A stretch of 64,000 nucleotides of DNA, taken from contig NZ_LR734844.1 in assembly GCF_900010725.2 (NCBI RefSeq), positions 124,001 through 188,000 on the forward strand, given 5' to 3'. The notes beneath the pieces were generated by a model. That model saw only the letters and a program-made list of their open reading frames with translations. It was not told where the DNA came from and did no database searches. The position numbers and the translations under genes are program-made. Positions 1 to 9,510 of the stretch are shown here, one piece after another (position 1 is the stretch's first letter; every line of letters begins with the position of its first letter). The stretch is from Planktothrix serta PCC 8927. Lineage in GTDB: Bacteria; Cyanobacteriota; Cyanobacteriia; Cyanobacteriales; Microcoleaceae.

Positions 1-1274
1 AAAATTACCGGATCATCAATAGGTAATAATTTAATTTCAGGGACTTTAAATTTTTTCTTCTGAGCGTAATTTCTTAAGACTTTATTGGTTTCTTGGCTAT
101 AGTTAAATAAGGTTGTTAGAGGTAAAGGTTTTAAACCATAGCTGAGTTTAAGCAGTCCATCCCATAGCCAAGGAGATAATACAAATAAAATAAATATTGT
201 GATATAAACTGCTTGAGTTGGATCTTGATAAAATAAAGGAATAGGTTTTAAAAGGGGTAGCCAATTCAAAATATTATTAGTAATTTCCATTAACTCATCT
301 AACAAATGAGGAGTTAACCAGAATATCGCTAAAATAGTTAATGCAAGTTCGGCAAAAAATCGGGAAGTTTGCCAAATCCAACCCACAGCAAATATAAACA
401 AAATAATAATAATAATTTGCCAAGGTTGACGAGATAATTGTTGCCAAGGATTTAAAATCGGTTGCCAAATCCAAATTTGATTTAAAGTATGATTAATAAA
501 TGCCAAAACAATCGGAATAAACCAAATTAATCCCACCGCTATTAAGAGTTGTTCTAGTTTAAAAGGACTCGATTGTAATGGTTTAAGCGGTTTCCAATTT
601 GTTGCCCGTCCAGCTTGTCGCCATTGCCATTCTTGAACAGCAGGAGGGGGAGGCGGTTGCATAATTTCCGGTTCTGAGTTTAAGGGGAGAACAGGAGTTT
701 CTGCTATGGGCTTAGGATCAATATTTTCTGGGGTTACTGTGGGAGTTTGTTCGGTTTTTTTGAGGTTTAAAGGAGTCTGTTGAACTCCCGAAGAATTGGG
801 GGATTTTTGAGGTTTTGATTGCGGAGAAGATTGAGGAGTCTTCGCCAGAGTGGATTTAGCTTTTGCCGGTTGTAAAGAGGGATTTAGGGGAATAAAACCT
901 GTTTCTGTAAAAGGCGGTAATTCTGAAGGCTGATTTTCTTCGGAAGTATGAGGAATTTCTGGCTCAAGGGGCTCAGAATTATTGAGTTTAGGAGGATTTC
1001 GTTTTAATAAACTTTTTAAGTAATCTGTTGCCCAATTTTTAATTTTTTCTTGATGACATTGGGTTAGATTTCGACAGAATGTAATTGCTAACTTAGCATT
1101 TTCCGTCCGTTCATAGGCGATTACTAATCCCATTTGCGCTCTAAATTTAGCAGGATGATTTGATTGGGCAATCGGTTCTAAAATAGCGATCGCCTGTTGA
1201 TAATCCTTAGCTTTTAAAGCCGCTAATCCTGATTCTAAATTCGATGAATTGGGAGGTAAATTTGAGGACGACAT
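1..1274 (-). CDS. M48-like membrane metalloprotease, N-terminal part (cut by window edge)
   Basis: An open frame starts at the ATG at 1274 and runs off the left edge, giving about 424 codons. Residues 1-80 are helical and TPR-like (AALKAKDYQQAIAIL). A long Pro/Ser/Gln-rich linker follows, ending in a run of prolines. Several hydrophobic membrane segments come next. The last visible part (VLRNYAQKKKFKVPEIKLLP, then IDDPVI) resembles the segment just before the catalytic domain of cyanobacterial M48 (HtpX/Ste24-like) proteases with an N-terminal TPR extension. The HExxH zinc motif would lie beyond the window, so catalysis cannot be confirmed here. The gene is divergent from lgt across a 268-bp gap in which I see no other gene. 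The family call rests on overall layout and a short similarity remembered from the family; a generic TPR-containing membrane protein is the alternative. Confidence 0.5.
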   Translation of the reverse strand, partial: MSSSNLPPNSSNLESGLAALKAKDYQQAIAILEPIAQSNHPAKFRAQMGLVIAYERTENAKLAITFCRNLTQCHQEKIKNWATDYLKSLLKRNPPKLNNSEPLEPEIPHTSEENQPSELPPFTETGFIPLNPSLQPAKAKSTLAKTPQSSPQSKPQKSPNSSGVQQTPLNLKKTEQTPTVTPENIDPKPIAETPVLPLNSEPEIMQPPPPPAVQEWQWRQAGRATNWKPLKPLQSSPFKLEQLLIAVGLIWFIPIVLAFINHTLNQIWIWQPILNPWQQLSRQPWQIIIIILFIFAVGWIWQTSRFFAELALTILAIFWLTPHLLDELMEITNNILNWLPLLKPIPLFYQDPTQAVYITIFILFVLSPWLWDGLLKLSYGLKPLPLTTLFNYSQETNKVLRNYAQKKKFKVPEIKLLPIDDPVI

Positions 1275-1542
1275 AGGGGGAAATTCACAATTAAGACAAT
1301 TGACGGTGGCGGGTTGATCGGAAAACCAGGTGCTGAAACAATCATCAGCAATCCGACCTCATCAAAAGGGTTAAAAGTTGACAGAAAGCGCAATTCATTC
1401 TATTGTACCTATTTTCCCGATTAAAATAACTTAAAATTTATTTTATTTAATATTTTAATCAACCTTCTTTTTCCGCAAAAAATTAAACCTGACCTCTAAT
1501 CCCCGAAAGATGATACAATAACTTGGCTTAGAATCAGCTATT

Positions 1543-2406
1543 ATGGATACAAATCATTTATTTCTAGCATTTCAATTTACTTCTCCCGGCCCCATTATTT
1601 TTGAAATCGGGCCGTTATCAATTCGGTGGTATGGCTTGTTAATTGCCTCTGCGGTCTTGATTGGAGTTTCCTTGTCTCAATATCTAGCCAGCCGTCGCCA
1701 AATTGATCCTGAACTGATCGGGGATTTAGCAATTTGGTTAGTGATTGCGGCAATTCCTGCGGCTAGATTGTATTATGTGGCATTTGAGTGGGAAAGTTAC
1801 GTTAATAATCCCGCTAGTATTATGGCAATTTGGAAGGGAGGAATTGCCATTCATGGTGCAATTTTAGGGGGTTTAATTGCTACTTTATTATTTGCCAAAA
1901 TTAAGCAGATTCCCTTTTGGCAGTTAGCGGATATTGTCGCGCCTTCTTTAATTTTAGGTCAAGCCATTGGACGCTGGGGTAACTTTTTTAATTCGGAAGC
2001 TTTCGGACGACCAACCGATGTACCTTGGAAGCTCTATATCCCCCCCCAAAACCGTCCTCTGGGATTTCAATCCTACGAGTATTTTCACCCCACTTTTTTG
2101 TATGAATCCCTGTGGAATTTAATGGTATTCGGTTTGTTAATTACCTTATTCTTTAGAGGATTAAAAGGTAAACCTCCCCTGAAATCAGGGACAATCTTTC
2201 TGGTCTATTTATTTGCCTATAGTTCGGGTCGAATTTGGATTGAAGGATTACGCACCGATAGTTTAATGTTGGGGCCGTTAAGAATTGCTCAATTTGTCAG
2301 TTTAAGTGGGATTGTATTGGGGTTATTGGGTTTAATTTGGTTATATGGATTGAAGCGAACTTTACCCGATGTTGTGCCGAAATCTCAGCCTTCTAACTCT
2401 CAATAG
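1543..2406 (+). CDS. lgt: Prolipoprotein diacylglyceryl transferase
   Basis: This integral membrane enzyme moves diacylglycerol from phosphatidylglycerol to the lipobox cysteine of prolipoproteins, the first step of lipoprotein maturation. The 287-residue length is usual. Seen in the protein: several hydrophobic helices; IHGAILGG near residue 105; the Lgt signature [13 protein letters not shown] near residue 147; and [15 protein letters not shown] near residue 230, carrying conserved Arg and Glu residues. The ATG at 1543 gives the expected N-terminus ([20 protein letters not shown]). A TACAAT box lies at about 1513-1518, 25-30 bp upstream, and could be the -10 element. cobM follows 133 bp downstream on the same strand. 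The adaptor lipoprotein encoded at 15219-16868 is a plausible substrate in the same genome. Confidence 0.95.
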   Translation: MDTNHLFLAFQFTSPGPIIFEIGPLSIRWYGLLIASAVLIGVSLSQYLASRRQIDPELIGDLAIWLVIAAIPAARLYYVAFEWESYVNNPASIMAIWKGGIAIHGAILGGLIATLLFAKIKQIPFWQLADIVAPSLILGQAIGRWGNFFNSEAFGRPTDVPWKLYIPPQNRPLGFQSYEYFHPTFLYESLWNLMVFGLLITLFFRGLKGKPPLKSGTIFLVYLFAYSSGRIWIEGLRTDSLMLGPLRIAQFVSLSGIVLGLLGLIWLYGLKRTLPDVVPKSQPSNSQ

Positions 2407-2539
2407 AAATAGAAAAAGCCCTAGACTCGATAGCCAGGGCTGCAACCAGGGTGCATCTACCATTCTTGTCTTCTCAGTGGGTCAGTTCAGATCCGGAAAA
2501 ACGGAAAATCAATCACAAATTTTGGAGAATTAAAACATC
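2407..2539 (+). other. lgt-cobM intergenic: stem-loop and possible structured leader
   Basis: This gap holds an inverted repeat at 2417-2441 (AGCCCT ... AGGGCT), a second small hairpin (TCCG-GAAAAA-CGGA) around 2492-2505, and an unusually GC-rich stretch between them for an AT-rich intergenic region. The first hairpin has no T-run after it, so it is not a clean intrinsic terminator for lgt. I could not match the segment to a B12 riboswitch: the usual GCCACTG and B12-box pattern is absent. It may be a structured 5' leader of cobM or a small RNA. Confidence 0.3.
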
Positions 2540-3328
2540 ATGCAACAGGAGACAAAATTGCTTAAATCTGCGGTTTATATTGTTGGGGCTGGCCCTGGTG
2601 ATCCTGAATTATTAACCGTAAAAGCTCAAAGATTATTAGCATCGGCGGATGTCATTTTATTTGCTGATTCTCTGGTTCCTGAACAAATTTTAACCGGGGT
2701 TCGGGCGGATGCAGAATTAATTAGAACAGCGAATAAAACCTTAGAAGAAATTCTACCCTTAATGATTGAACGAGTCCGTCAAGGAAAGTCTGTTGTCCGG
2801 TTACATTCGGGCGACCCCAGTTTGTATGGGGCGATTTATGAACAAATGCAACAGTTAGATGCAGCAGAAATTGAGTTTGAAATTGTCCCAGGAATTAGTG
2901 CTTTTCAGGATGCGGCGGCTAAATTAAAAGTGGAATTAACGGTTCCAGAATTAGTACAAACGATTATTTTAACCCGTGTCAGTGGAAAAGCCACTGCGGT
3001 TCCGGCGGATGAAGAATTGGAGAGTTTAGCGGCTCATAAAGCGAGTTTATGTTTATATTTAAGTGCCCGTTATGTTGAGGAAACTCAGCAAAAGTTAATC
3101 AAATATTATCCCGCAGAAATGCCGATTGCAATTTGTTATCGTTTAGGATGGCCGGATGAGAAAATTCGGGTGGTTCCTTTAGAAAAAATGGCACAAGTTA
3201 CCCAGGAAGAAAATTTAATTAGAACCACTCTTTATGTGATTAGTCCGGCTTTAGCAAAAACTCCCCCTAATTCAACTTTAAGATCAGGGTTATATAACCC
3301 TGAACATTCCCATTTATTTCGTCGTTAA
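2540..3328 (+). CDS. cobM: Precorrin-4 C11-methyltransferase
   Basis: This SAM-dependent methyltransferase adds the C-11 methyl group to precorrin-4 (or the cobalt-precorrin) during corrin ring synthesis for vitamin B12. The 262 residues contain the tetrapyrrole methylase signatures: VYIVGAGPGDPELLTVKAQR near the N-terminus (SAM-binding loop), VRLHSGDPSLYGAIYEQM near residue 90, and EIVPGISAFQDAAAKL near residue 115, followed by ELTVPELVQTIILTR, which fits CobM rather than CobI/CobJ. A TTGGAGA Shine-Dalgarno sits about 14 bp before the ATG. No other cobalamin gene lies nearby, which is normal for the scattered B12 genes of cyanobacteria. The next gene downstream belongs to an unrelated restriction system. 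Confidence 0.9.
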   Translation: MQQETKLLKSAVYIVGAGPGDPELLTVKAQRLLASADVILFADSLVPEQILTGVRADAELIRTANKTLEEILPLMIERVRQGKSVVRLHSGDPSLYGAIYEQMQQLDAAEIEFEIVPGISAFQDAAAKLKVELTVPELVQTIILTRVSGKATAVPADEELESLAAHKASLCLYLSARYVEETQQKLIKYYPAEMPIAICYRLGWPDEKIRVVPLEKMAQVTQEENLIRTTLYVISPALAKTPPNSTLRSGLYNPEHSHLFRR

Positions 3329-3400
3329 CTGGGTTTCTAGGTAAAACTTAGAAATGCCATAAGTTAATACTATGCAACTATTGTTCAGGAGAAATGTCCT

Positions 3401-4261
3401 TTGGTTTCGTTTGCTGAATATCAAACTATAAATTCTCAGTATATCACTTTCATAGATTCAGAATTCTATCCTGATTATTTGGATGAAGCAGCAATAATTT
3501 ATGGAAGTGTTATAGAGCAGTTTACAAATTTAGTCAATATTGCGAACAGTTCGGCTGAATTACTGTTGAGGATTACAGAAATACCTAATCCTTCCAGAAC
3601 CCAATTATTAAGAATTTTTCGTAAGTATGTATCCCCAGATACTTCTGTTGAAATGTTGAAAGTTAAGAAAAAGATTGCGAAAATTATTGAAGACTATGGA
3701 AACAGGTTTAGAAATATAGAAGATGTCAAACACAAATTAGCAACTCGTTCTACTCCTGATGAAGCTTTAATCGCAATTCTAATTGAATATAAAAATCGAG
3801 GTCAGAAAGGATATGAATTAACAGAAGCCTTTTTTCTCTGGTTTGAAACCCACTTTGGATCAGCATATTTAATTTAAGGGCCGATTCGAGCAGGACGAGA
3901 TATAATGCTTGATAAAGTTTTGGAAAATTGGCAGGAAAAAACACCAACAGATATCTTAATTTCTCGTTTAGATGGAACTCCTTTAGTCATTGGTTTTGCT
4001 CGTTATGATTCAGATCGAGGAGGAGCGCAGGAAGATGATCGGATCGCAGGAAATAGAGAGAAAGTAACTCATATTCTTAAGTATGCGGACACCTATCAAT
4101 TACCTCTGAAAGTATTCTTTTTAAATGATGGCCCTGGATTAACTCTGGGGTCAATGTGGAATGATTATGCCTCTTTAGAAACTGATGGAAAAGGACGAGT
4201 AATGGTCTGCACTCTAAAAATGTTAGATGAAAGGTTTACCAGAGATTGGCTTGAAAGTTAA
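3401..4261 (+). pseudogene. Type II restriction endonuclease, split by an in-frame stop codon
   Basis: Two reading frames, 3401-3877 (158 aa) and 3905-4261 (118 aa), lie in the same frame and are separated by one TAA at 3875-3877. Reading through the stop gives a continuous join: FGSAYLI, stop, then GPIRAGRDIMLDKVLENW before the next ATG (3905). The join looks like ordinary protein, so I read this as one endonuclease of about 286 codons with a nonsense change. The second part carries GFARYDSDRGGAQEDDR near its residue 30, a charged segment like those in type II restriction enzymes; I cannot name the specificity or family. The start at 3401 is TTG, preceded by AGGAG. The gene converges on a DNA methyltransferase and overlaps its 3' end by 26 bp, the usual layout of an R-M pair. 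Readthrough or re-initiation at 3905 could still yield fragments, but full-length enzyme is unlikely. Confidence 0.7.
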
Positions 4262-5549
4262 GTAAATAGTTCCAGTTTTCAATTTGATTGTCTGTAACTT
4301 GCTCCAAATCTGATTCGCTTTCAATATATACTTCTAAACCACTTTTGAGAATTCTATTTGTATTGATTAAAGGCTCTTTTTTAGGTAAACTGCCATTTCC
4401 ATTAACAAAATCCCCCATTGCTTGAGTTCCTTTAACTAAACGCTGAATAGTGGTTTCTATGGCTAAAAGAGAGTTATCAATTCCAATCCATTGCCGTTTT
4501 AATTCCTCTGCAACTGCAACAGTCGTTCCACTACCAACAAAAGCATCTAATACCAGATCTCCAGGATTAGAAGAAGCCTGAATAATTCGTTTCAAAAGTT
4601 CAAGGTTTTTTTCTGTTGGATAGCCTGTAATTTTAATATTTTGGTTATGAGCATCTTTGAATTCAAGCCAAATATCTTGAACTGCAATTCCTTTACTTTG
4701 ATCTAGGTAAACTTTGCGTCTAGGATTTCCAGTAGACGACCAGTAAATTTCACCTTTTTTATCCATTTCTTCTAAGGTTTCTGGAGTATATTGCCAATGT
4801 TTACCTGGTGGGGGAAGCATCCCACGCCAGGGTTGACCTGTTGCTCCTTTTCTTTCTCCAGGTGCATGAATTGGAACTTTTTTATAACGTCTTCCTGTTT
4901 TTTCTTCAATATATTGATATTCTTTAATTATTTTATCCTCTGTCCAAGATTCAAAAGGTTGGTTCCAAATATAATTATCAGTTTTTGTATAAAAAAGGAT
5001 ATAATCTGAGATATTTCCATATTGATTCCGAGTATAATTTTTAGGATTACATTTTTTTCGAGTAATCCAATTGCGAAAATTCTTAACTCCAAAAATTTCA
5101 TCCATTAAAATTTTAACTGGAAAAGCCATATTTTGATCGAGATGAACATAGATTGATCCCTGATCAGCTAAAAGTTCTTTAAGTAAAATTAATCGTTGAC
5201 GAATAAATTCTAAATAATCTGCACCTTCTCTGAAATCGTGATAAGCATAAGCTTGTTGTCTTGACTCAAATCCTAGTCCAGTTGCATAAGGTGGATCAAT
5301 ATAAATTAATCCAATTTTTCCTGCTATATCAGAGTTCTCTAATAAATTCCTTAAAACTCTTAAATTCTCTCCATAAATCAACTGATTTTCAAGTGCGTTT
5401 TTTACTTTTATAACGCGAGTTAATTTTGCTGGGGGACTCTCTAAAATATCTTCAATACTAACCTTTCCCGCATATTCTAAGGAAAAGGGAATTGAGCCAC
5501 TATTTTTTAATCCTTTATCCTGATTTTTATTGGGTATACCTGTTGCCAT
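4236..5549 (-). CDS. DNA adenine/cytosine-N4 methyltransferase of an R-M system
   Basis: This 437-residue methyltransferase should protect host DNA from the neighbouring endonuclease. The catalytic motif IV, DPPYATG, is at residues 85-91. The SAM-binding motif DAFVGSGTTVAVAEELKRQW lies far downstream, near residue 335. This order (catalytic motif before SAM motif) is that of beta-class N6-adenine or N4-cytosine methyltransferases. A variable middle region (about residues 180-320) would hold the target recognition part. The frame is open from the ATG at 5549 to the stop at 4236 with no damage, unlike the partner endonuclease. It is divergent from the SDR gene at 5706, with about 156 bp between for both promoters. 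With the endonuclease broken it probably acts as a solitary methyltransferase. Confidence 0.85.
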   Translation of the reverse strand: MATGIPNKNQDKGLKNSGSIPFSLEYAGKVSIEDILESPPAKLTRVIKVKNALENQLIYGENLRVLRNLLENSDIAGKIGLIYIDPPYATGLGFESRQQAYAYHDFREGADYLEFIRQRLILLKELLADQGSIYVHLDQNMAFPVKILMDEIFGVKNFRNWITRKKCNPKNYTRNQYGNISDYILFYTKTDNYIWNQPFESWTEDKIIKEYQYIEEKTGRRYKKVPIHAPGERKGATGQPWRGMLPPPGKHWQYTPETLEEMDKKGEIYWSSTGNPRRKVYLDQSKGIAVQDIWLEFKDAHNQNIKITGYPTEKNLELLKRIIQASSNPGDLVLDAFVGSGTTVAVAEELKRQWIGIDNSLLAIETTIQRLVKGTQAMGDFVNGNGSLPKKEPLINTNRILKSGLEVYIESESDLEQVTDNQIENWNYLLNFQANLW

Positions 5550-5705
5550 AATTAGGAGTTTATTGCTAGATTTCTCGTTAAATTATACCTGATTATATCT
5601 AACTTTAACCGATCACAATAGGGTTCCGTTTTTTATAACCCTATCTTATTGTTATGGTTTTTGTTATAATCCGTTAAGAGTGCGCGTACTTCCTTTGCTT
5701 TCGCT

Positions 5706-6518
5706 ATGAATTTTAATCAAAAAAATATTATTATTACGGGGGGATCAAGTGGTATTGGTAAAGCAACGGCTCAATTATTAGTGAGTCTGGGTGCAAATTT
5801 AACCATTATTGCTCGAAATCAAACAACACTTGATCAAGCACAAGCTGAAATTGAATTAGTAAAATTGCATCAAAACCAGAAATTTTTTACACTTTCTGCG
5901 GATGTTTCTGTGCGGGAAGAAGCCGAAAATGCGATCAAACGAGCAATTGAACTTTTGGGAAGTGTGGATATTTTAATTCTATCGGCGGGAATGGCTTATC
6001 CGGGTTATTTTCGAGAACTCCCCATAGAAGTTTTTGAACGCACAATGGCTGTTAATTATTGGGGTTCTCTCTATTGTATTCGAGAAGTTTTACCCAAAAT
6101 GGTAGAACAAAACCAGGGTAAAATTATTCTGATTTCATCAGCAGCCGGATTAATTGGAATTTATGGTTATACAGCCTATAGTCCGACTAAATTCGCTTTA
6201 AGAGGATTAGCAGAATCCTTGCGAGGAGAATTAAAACCCTTGGGAATTCAAGTTTCAATTGTTTATCCTCCCGATACCAATACGCCTCAACTCGTCGCTG
6301 AAAATAAAACAAAGCCTCCAGAAACTAAAGCTATTAATGGAATGGTTAAACCTTGGGAACCTGAAGCCGTTGCTCAGGATATTCTTCAAGGAATTAAAAA
6401 CAATCAATTTGCCATCACCCCTGGATTGGAAATTAAACTTTTAAATATCTTCCATAGTTTATTGTTATCCCTAATAAATCGCTATTTTGATCATGTAATT
6501 CAAAACTTTAAAAGTTAA
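5706..6518 (+). CDS. Short-chain dehydrogenase/reductase, 3-ketodihydrosphingosine-reductase-like
   Basis: A 270-residue classical SDR. The dinucleotide-binding motif TGGSSGIG is at residues 11-18, an SAG motif is at about 94-96, the catalytic serine lies in ILISSAAG, and the YxxxK pair is in YTAYSPTKFALRG near residue 160. The stretch IVYPPDTNTPQL with KPPETKAING after the active site, and the hydrophobic C-terminal segment (LLNIFHSLLLSLI), resemble the 3-ketodihydrosphingosine reductase branch, which reduces 3-keto sphingoid bases. That substrate is inference from subfamily likeness; a generic ketoreductase is possible. It starts at an ATG about 156 bp from the divergent methyltransferase. 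The gene stands alone, followed by a 242-bp gap in which I see no gene. Confidence 0.75.
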   Translation: MNFNQKNIIITGGSSGIGKATAQLLVSLGANLTIIARNQTTLDQAQAEIELVKLHQNQKFFTLSADVSVREEAENAIKRAIELLGSVDILILSAGMAYPGYFRELPIEVFERTMAVNYWGSLYCIREVLPKMVEQNQGKIILISSAAGLIGIYGYTAYSPTKFALRGLAESLRGELKPLGIQVSIVYPPDTNTPQLVAENKTKPPETKAINGMVKPWEPEAVAQDILQGIKNNQFAITPGLEIKLLNIFHSLLLSLINRYFDHVIQNFKS

Positions 6519-6760
6519 ATCATTCTTAAGAATAGCGATATTATCCTCAATGGCTTTAATATCTTAATTTGAGATCTAAACTGATTCTCTGTGCTGTTTC
6601 CGGTTGCCTCTATCGAATAAAAAAAGATCATGTTAAAATCTATAAAACCAAAACTGGTTTAATCTATTCAGAGGTTATAATTGATACATTTTTTGAAGGC
6701 AGGAGCTAAATTTGATGGGATCAATCCTCGATTATGAGCCGATTAATCATTGGAGGTTTT

Positions 6761-7220
6761 ATGTTTGATCAGCTATTTACAACTCATCCCGATGATCATA
6801 GTCCCTTGAGTCCCAGACTCTCGTTTATTGAACCGACTCAAGTGACAGTGGGAACCGTTGCTGATGCTGGAGGGGATGCTAATTTAGTGATTATAAAAGC
6901 CGGAGCCTGTCAAAGAGCCGGTGAAACCCGTTTAGATTTAGTCGGACGAAATGTAGAAATCTTCAAAAAATTAATCGGAGAAATTGCTGAATACGGATAT
7001 TGTCACCGCCATTTTACGAGATCAAAATCGAATTTTAACGGTGAGTCGTTCCGTGCAAGGATTATATGGTCTTCCTAAAATCTGTGTGAGTTTACCTGTA
7101 TTAGTCAACCGCAAAGGCGCGACTAAAATCATTAATCTTTCGTTGACTGAAACGGAAGAAAAACAGTTACAAAACTCCTGTAAAGTTTTGTATGAAATTA
7201 TTGAAACCTTGGATTTGTAG
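6761..7220 (+). pseudogene. L-lactate dehydrogenase relic with two internal deletions
   Basis: The probable original start is the ATG at 6761, 5 bp after a strong GGAGG, encoding [12 protein letters not shown]. The text then jumps to [20 protein letters not shown], so the glycine-rich NAD-binding loop and the first Rossmann strands are missing. It continues as LDH-type [20 protein letters not shown] (usually AGARQ) to GEIAEY (about 6996). There a second junction drops the whole catalytic core, including the substrate arginine and the active-site histidine. The C-terminal end resumes in another frame ([19 protein letters not shown] ... [18 protein letters not shown]) to the stop at 7220. About 150 residues remain of the usual 310-330. 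The relic sits just upstream of pyk, a pairing in which pyruvate made by the kinase would have fed the dehydrogenase. Loss of function is certain if the sequence is correct. Confidence 0.85.
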
Positions 7221-7312
7221 AACCCCTAGCTAATTTTATTTTCAGGTTAATTAAAATTCAATTTAATTTTCCTGAGTCATCATTGTTAATTGTTCATTTA
7301 GGGAATAAAATC

Positions 7313-8740
7313 ATGAGCCTTTTGCACCACAGAACAAAAATTGTTGCGACTATTGGCCCCGCTAGTAAATCGCCAGAAACTATTCGTCAAATGGTGAATG
7401 CGGGAATGAATGTTGCTCGATTAAATTTTTCTCATGGTAGTTATGCAGATCATGCAGAAATGGTAAAATTATTACGGCTAGTTTCCCAAGAACTTGATAC
7501 CCCGATTACCTTGTTACAAGATTTACAGGGGCCAAAAATTAGAATTGGTCAGTTACCCTGGGAAGAAATAGAATTAGTTGAAGGTGAATATTTAACCTTA
7601 GTTCCTGTTGATGATTTTCATAATCAACCGAATACCGTTCCCATTGATTATCCCTATTTAGCCGAAGAAGCGGAACCAGACGCACAGGTTTTACTGGATG
7701 ATGGATTGTTAGAATTAAAAATAGAAGAAATTCAGGGAAATGCTGTCAAATGTCGCATCATTGAAGGCGGAATGTTGAAAAGTCGAAAAGGGGTAAATTT
7801 ACCCAGTTTAATTTTGCGTCTTCCCTCCTTAACCGAGAAGGATAAACAAGATTTAGAGTTTGGTGTTTCTCAAGGGGTAGATTGGATTTCTTTGAGTTTT
7901 GTCCGTCGTGCGGAGGATGTTCAAGCCTTAAAAGCGTTATTAGCTGAAAAGGGGGCACCGGAGATTCCAGTCATTGCCAAAATTGAAAAACCTCAAGCGA
8001 TCGCTAATTTACAATCTATTATTAATGAATGCGATGGTTTAATGGTAGCACGGGGGGATTTGGGGGTAGAAATGAGCCCAGAAAGAGTGCCATTATTGCA
8101 AAAACAAATTATTCGGATGTGCAATCAAAGAGGCATTCCTGTGATTACGGCAACCCAAATGTTAGATAGTATGATTCACAATGCACGTCCAACTCGTGCC
8201 GAAGCGAGTGATGTTGCCAATGCAATTATTGATGGTACGGATGCGGTAATGTTATCGGGAGAATCTGCCGTTGGGAAATTTCCGGTAAGGTCGGTACAAA
8301 TGTTATCTAAAATTGCTAGTGATGTTGAACCGGAAATCGAATTTAAAAACTATCCTCCGGTGATGTCCGATGAAACTCATGCCTTAAGTGAAGCCTTAAA
8401 TACGATTGATAAAATCTTGAATTTGCACTGTATTGTTGCTTATACAAGTACCGGATATACGGCAATTTTAGCCGCAGCAGAACGACCGAAGGTTCCCGTT
8501 GTTGCATTAACTCCAGATCGCAGTGTTTATCATCGTTTAAACTTAGTTTGGGGTGTTCAACCTGTTTTATTAGAACATCAAGTGAATTCTTTTGAAGGAT
8601 TAATTGATCTCGCCCAAACGAAATTATTAGAACGGGGATTAGCTAAAATCGGAGATAAAATCTTAATTGTTGGAGGCGTTCCCACGAAAAAGGCACGGGG
8701 GACAAATTTCTTAAAAATTCATACGATTAGCGATGAATAG
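7313..8740 (+). CDS. pyk: Pyruvate kinase
   Basis: Catalyses phosphoenolpyruvate + ADP to pyruvate + ATP, the last step of glycolysis. I choose the ATG at 7313 ([20 protein letters not shown]) because it has an AGGGA about 8 bp upstream and matches the family N-terminus; a TTG 30 bp upstream is in frame but would add ten unrelated residues. The 475 residues carry [11 protein letters not shown] near residue 35, the substrate/metal signature [11 protein letters not shown] with [16 protein letters not shown], and [11 protein letters not shown]. The length fits a kinase without the extra C-terminal PEP-utilizer domain found in one of the two cyanobacterial paralogues. An LDH relic lies 92 bp upstream on the same strand. 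Confidence 0.95.
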   Translation: MSLLHHRTKIVATIGPASKSPETIRQMVNAGMNVARLNFSHGSYADHAEMVKLLRLVSQELDTPITLLQDLQGPKIRIGQLPWEEIELVEGEYLTLVPVDDFHNQPNTVPIDYPYLAEEAEPDAQVLLDDGLLELKIEEIQGNAVKCRIIEGGMLKSRKGVNLPSLILRLPSLTEKDKQDLEFGVSQGVDWISLSFVRRAEDVQALKALLAEKGAPEIPVIAKIEKPQAIANLQSIINECDGLMVARGDLGVEMSPERVPLLQKQIIRMCNQRGIPVITATQMLDSMIHNARPTRAEASDVANAIIDGTDAVMLSGESAVGKFPVRSVQMLSKIASDVEPEIEFKNYPPVMSDETHALSEALNTIDKILNLHCIVAYTSTGYTAILAAAERPKVPVVALTPDRSVYHRLNLVWGVQPVLLEHQVNSFEGLIDLAQTKLLERGLAKIGDKILIVGGVPTKKARGTNFLKIHTISDE

Positions 8741-8750
8741 GCATTAATTA

Positions 8751-8795
8751 GTTGACGGTTGACGGTTGAGGGTTGACGGTTAACCGTTAACCCTC
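8751..8795. repeat. gttgacggttgac short tandem repeats
   Basis: Imperfect tandem copies of a GTTGACG unit follow pyk and end in the inverted pair GGTTAACC/GTTAACC. The same family of repeats recurs near 15121, 31256, 50530 and 51998, always between genes. In this position it could also help end pyk transcription, which converges on the small gene at 8818. Confidence 0.7.
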
Positions 8796-8817
8796 AGTTT
8801 AACTGTGCGACCTATGA

Positions 8818-9066
8818 TTATTTTTCGGCTTCTTGAGGTGTGGATTGTCGGACTAATTCTAGGCTAGAACCGATAATAAAGCCCATCACCGCACCTGCTA
8901 AAGCATAAGTCCGGGGTGCTCTCGACTGACTATAACCCAAATCTAAGGAGGGGCCAATATTACAGCATTGATATTGTTTCTCGCTATATTTAGAAGCCCC
9001 TAGTCCAGCAATTGTACCGACTACCATCATGATCATTCCAGAAAAAATCACAAGTCGCATATTCAT
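8818..9066 (-). CDS. Small hypothetical membrane protein
   Basis: An 82-residue protein of unknown function. Residues 4-24 (RLVIFSGMIMMVVGTIAGLGA) form one hydrophobic segment, and AGAVMGFIIGSSLEL near residue 58 forms a second; between them is a soluble loop with a Cys-Cys pair (QYQCCNIGP). This predicts a small two-pass membrane protein with the loop on one side. It converges with pyk across 77 bp of short repeats. I do not recognise the family; the base composition matches the neighbours, so it is probably a real lineage-specific gene. Its ATG at 9066 has another ATG two codons inside. Confidence 0.55.
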   Translation of the reverse strand: MNMRLVIFSGMIMMVVGTIAGLGASKYSEKQYQCCNIGPSLDLGYSQSRAPRTYALAGAVMGFIIGSSLELVRQSTPQEAEK

Positions 9067-9510
9067 AATTATTTCCCCAGGATTGACCTAATCACAAATA
9101 ATTTGTTGTAATCATAATCCTTATACTTTAAAAGTAGCTCTATTTTTTGATCTTTCAAAGCTATTTTTAATCTTTTTTACAAAAGTTTAAAAAAGTTGAT
9201 TAAACTTATGCAATTTTAGGGACTTAATCTCTAACCCTTTGATGCTTTTAGACTAGATATTAAACTTTGATATATTGAAATGATATATTAAAAATATGAG
9301 TTTATCTCCGAAACAGAAATTTATAGCAGTCATACCAACAGGGTGATGGGTAAAGGCTAATGTAGCAAACCTAGACGTTGAAGTTGAGAATTAGGAAACA
9401 GGAGATAGGAGATCAGAAATAGAAGTTAAATTATTGACAGCGTTGAACAGAAAGGGTGTAACTATGTTTTTATAATAGATTCGATCATAATTTTATCATC
9501 TATTTACCGA
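9067..9510. other. 444-bp gene-free, AT-rich intergenic region
   Basis: I find no reading frame longer than about 20 codons with family resemblance, and no tRNA fold. It holds an AT-rich core around 9265-9300 (ATATATTGAAATGATATATT, partly self-complementary) and a purine-rich imperfect repeat near 9396-9425 (AGGAAACAGGAGATAGGAGA). It should contain the promoter of the minus-strand gene ending at 8818. Confidence 0.4.

Noticed and set aside
2407-2539. Cobalamin riboswitch upstream of cobM
   Set aside because: I could not find the B12 box or the usual flanking conserved segments, so I report only an unspecified possible leader.
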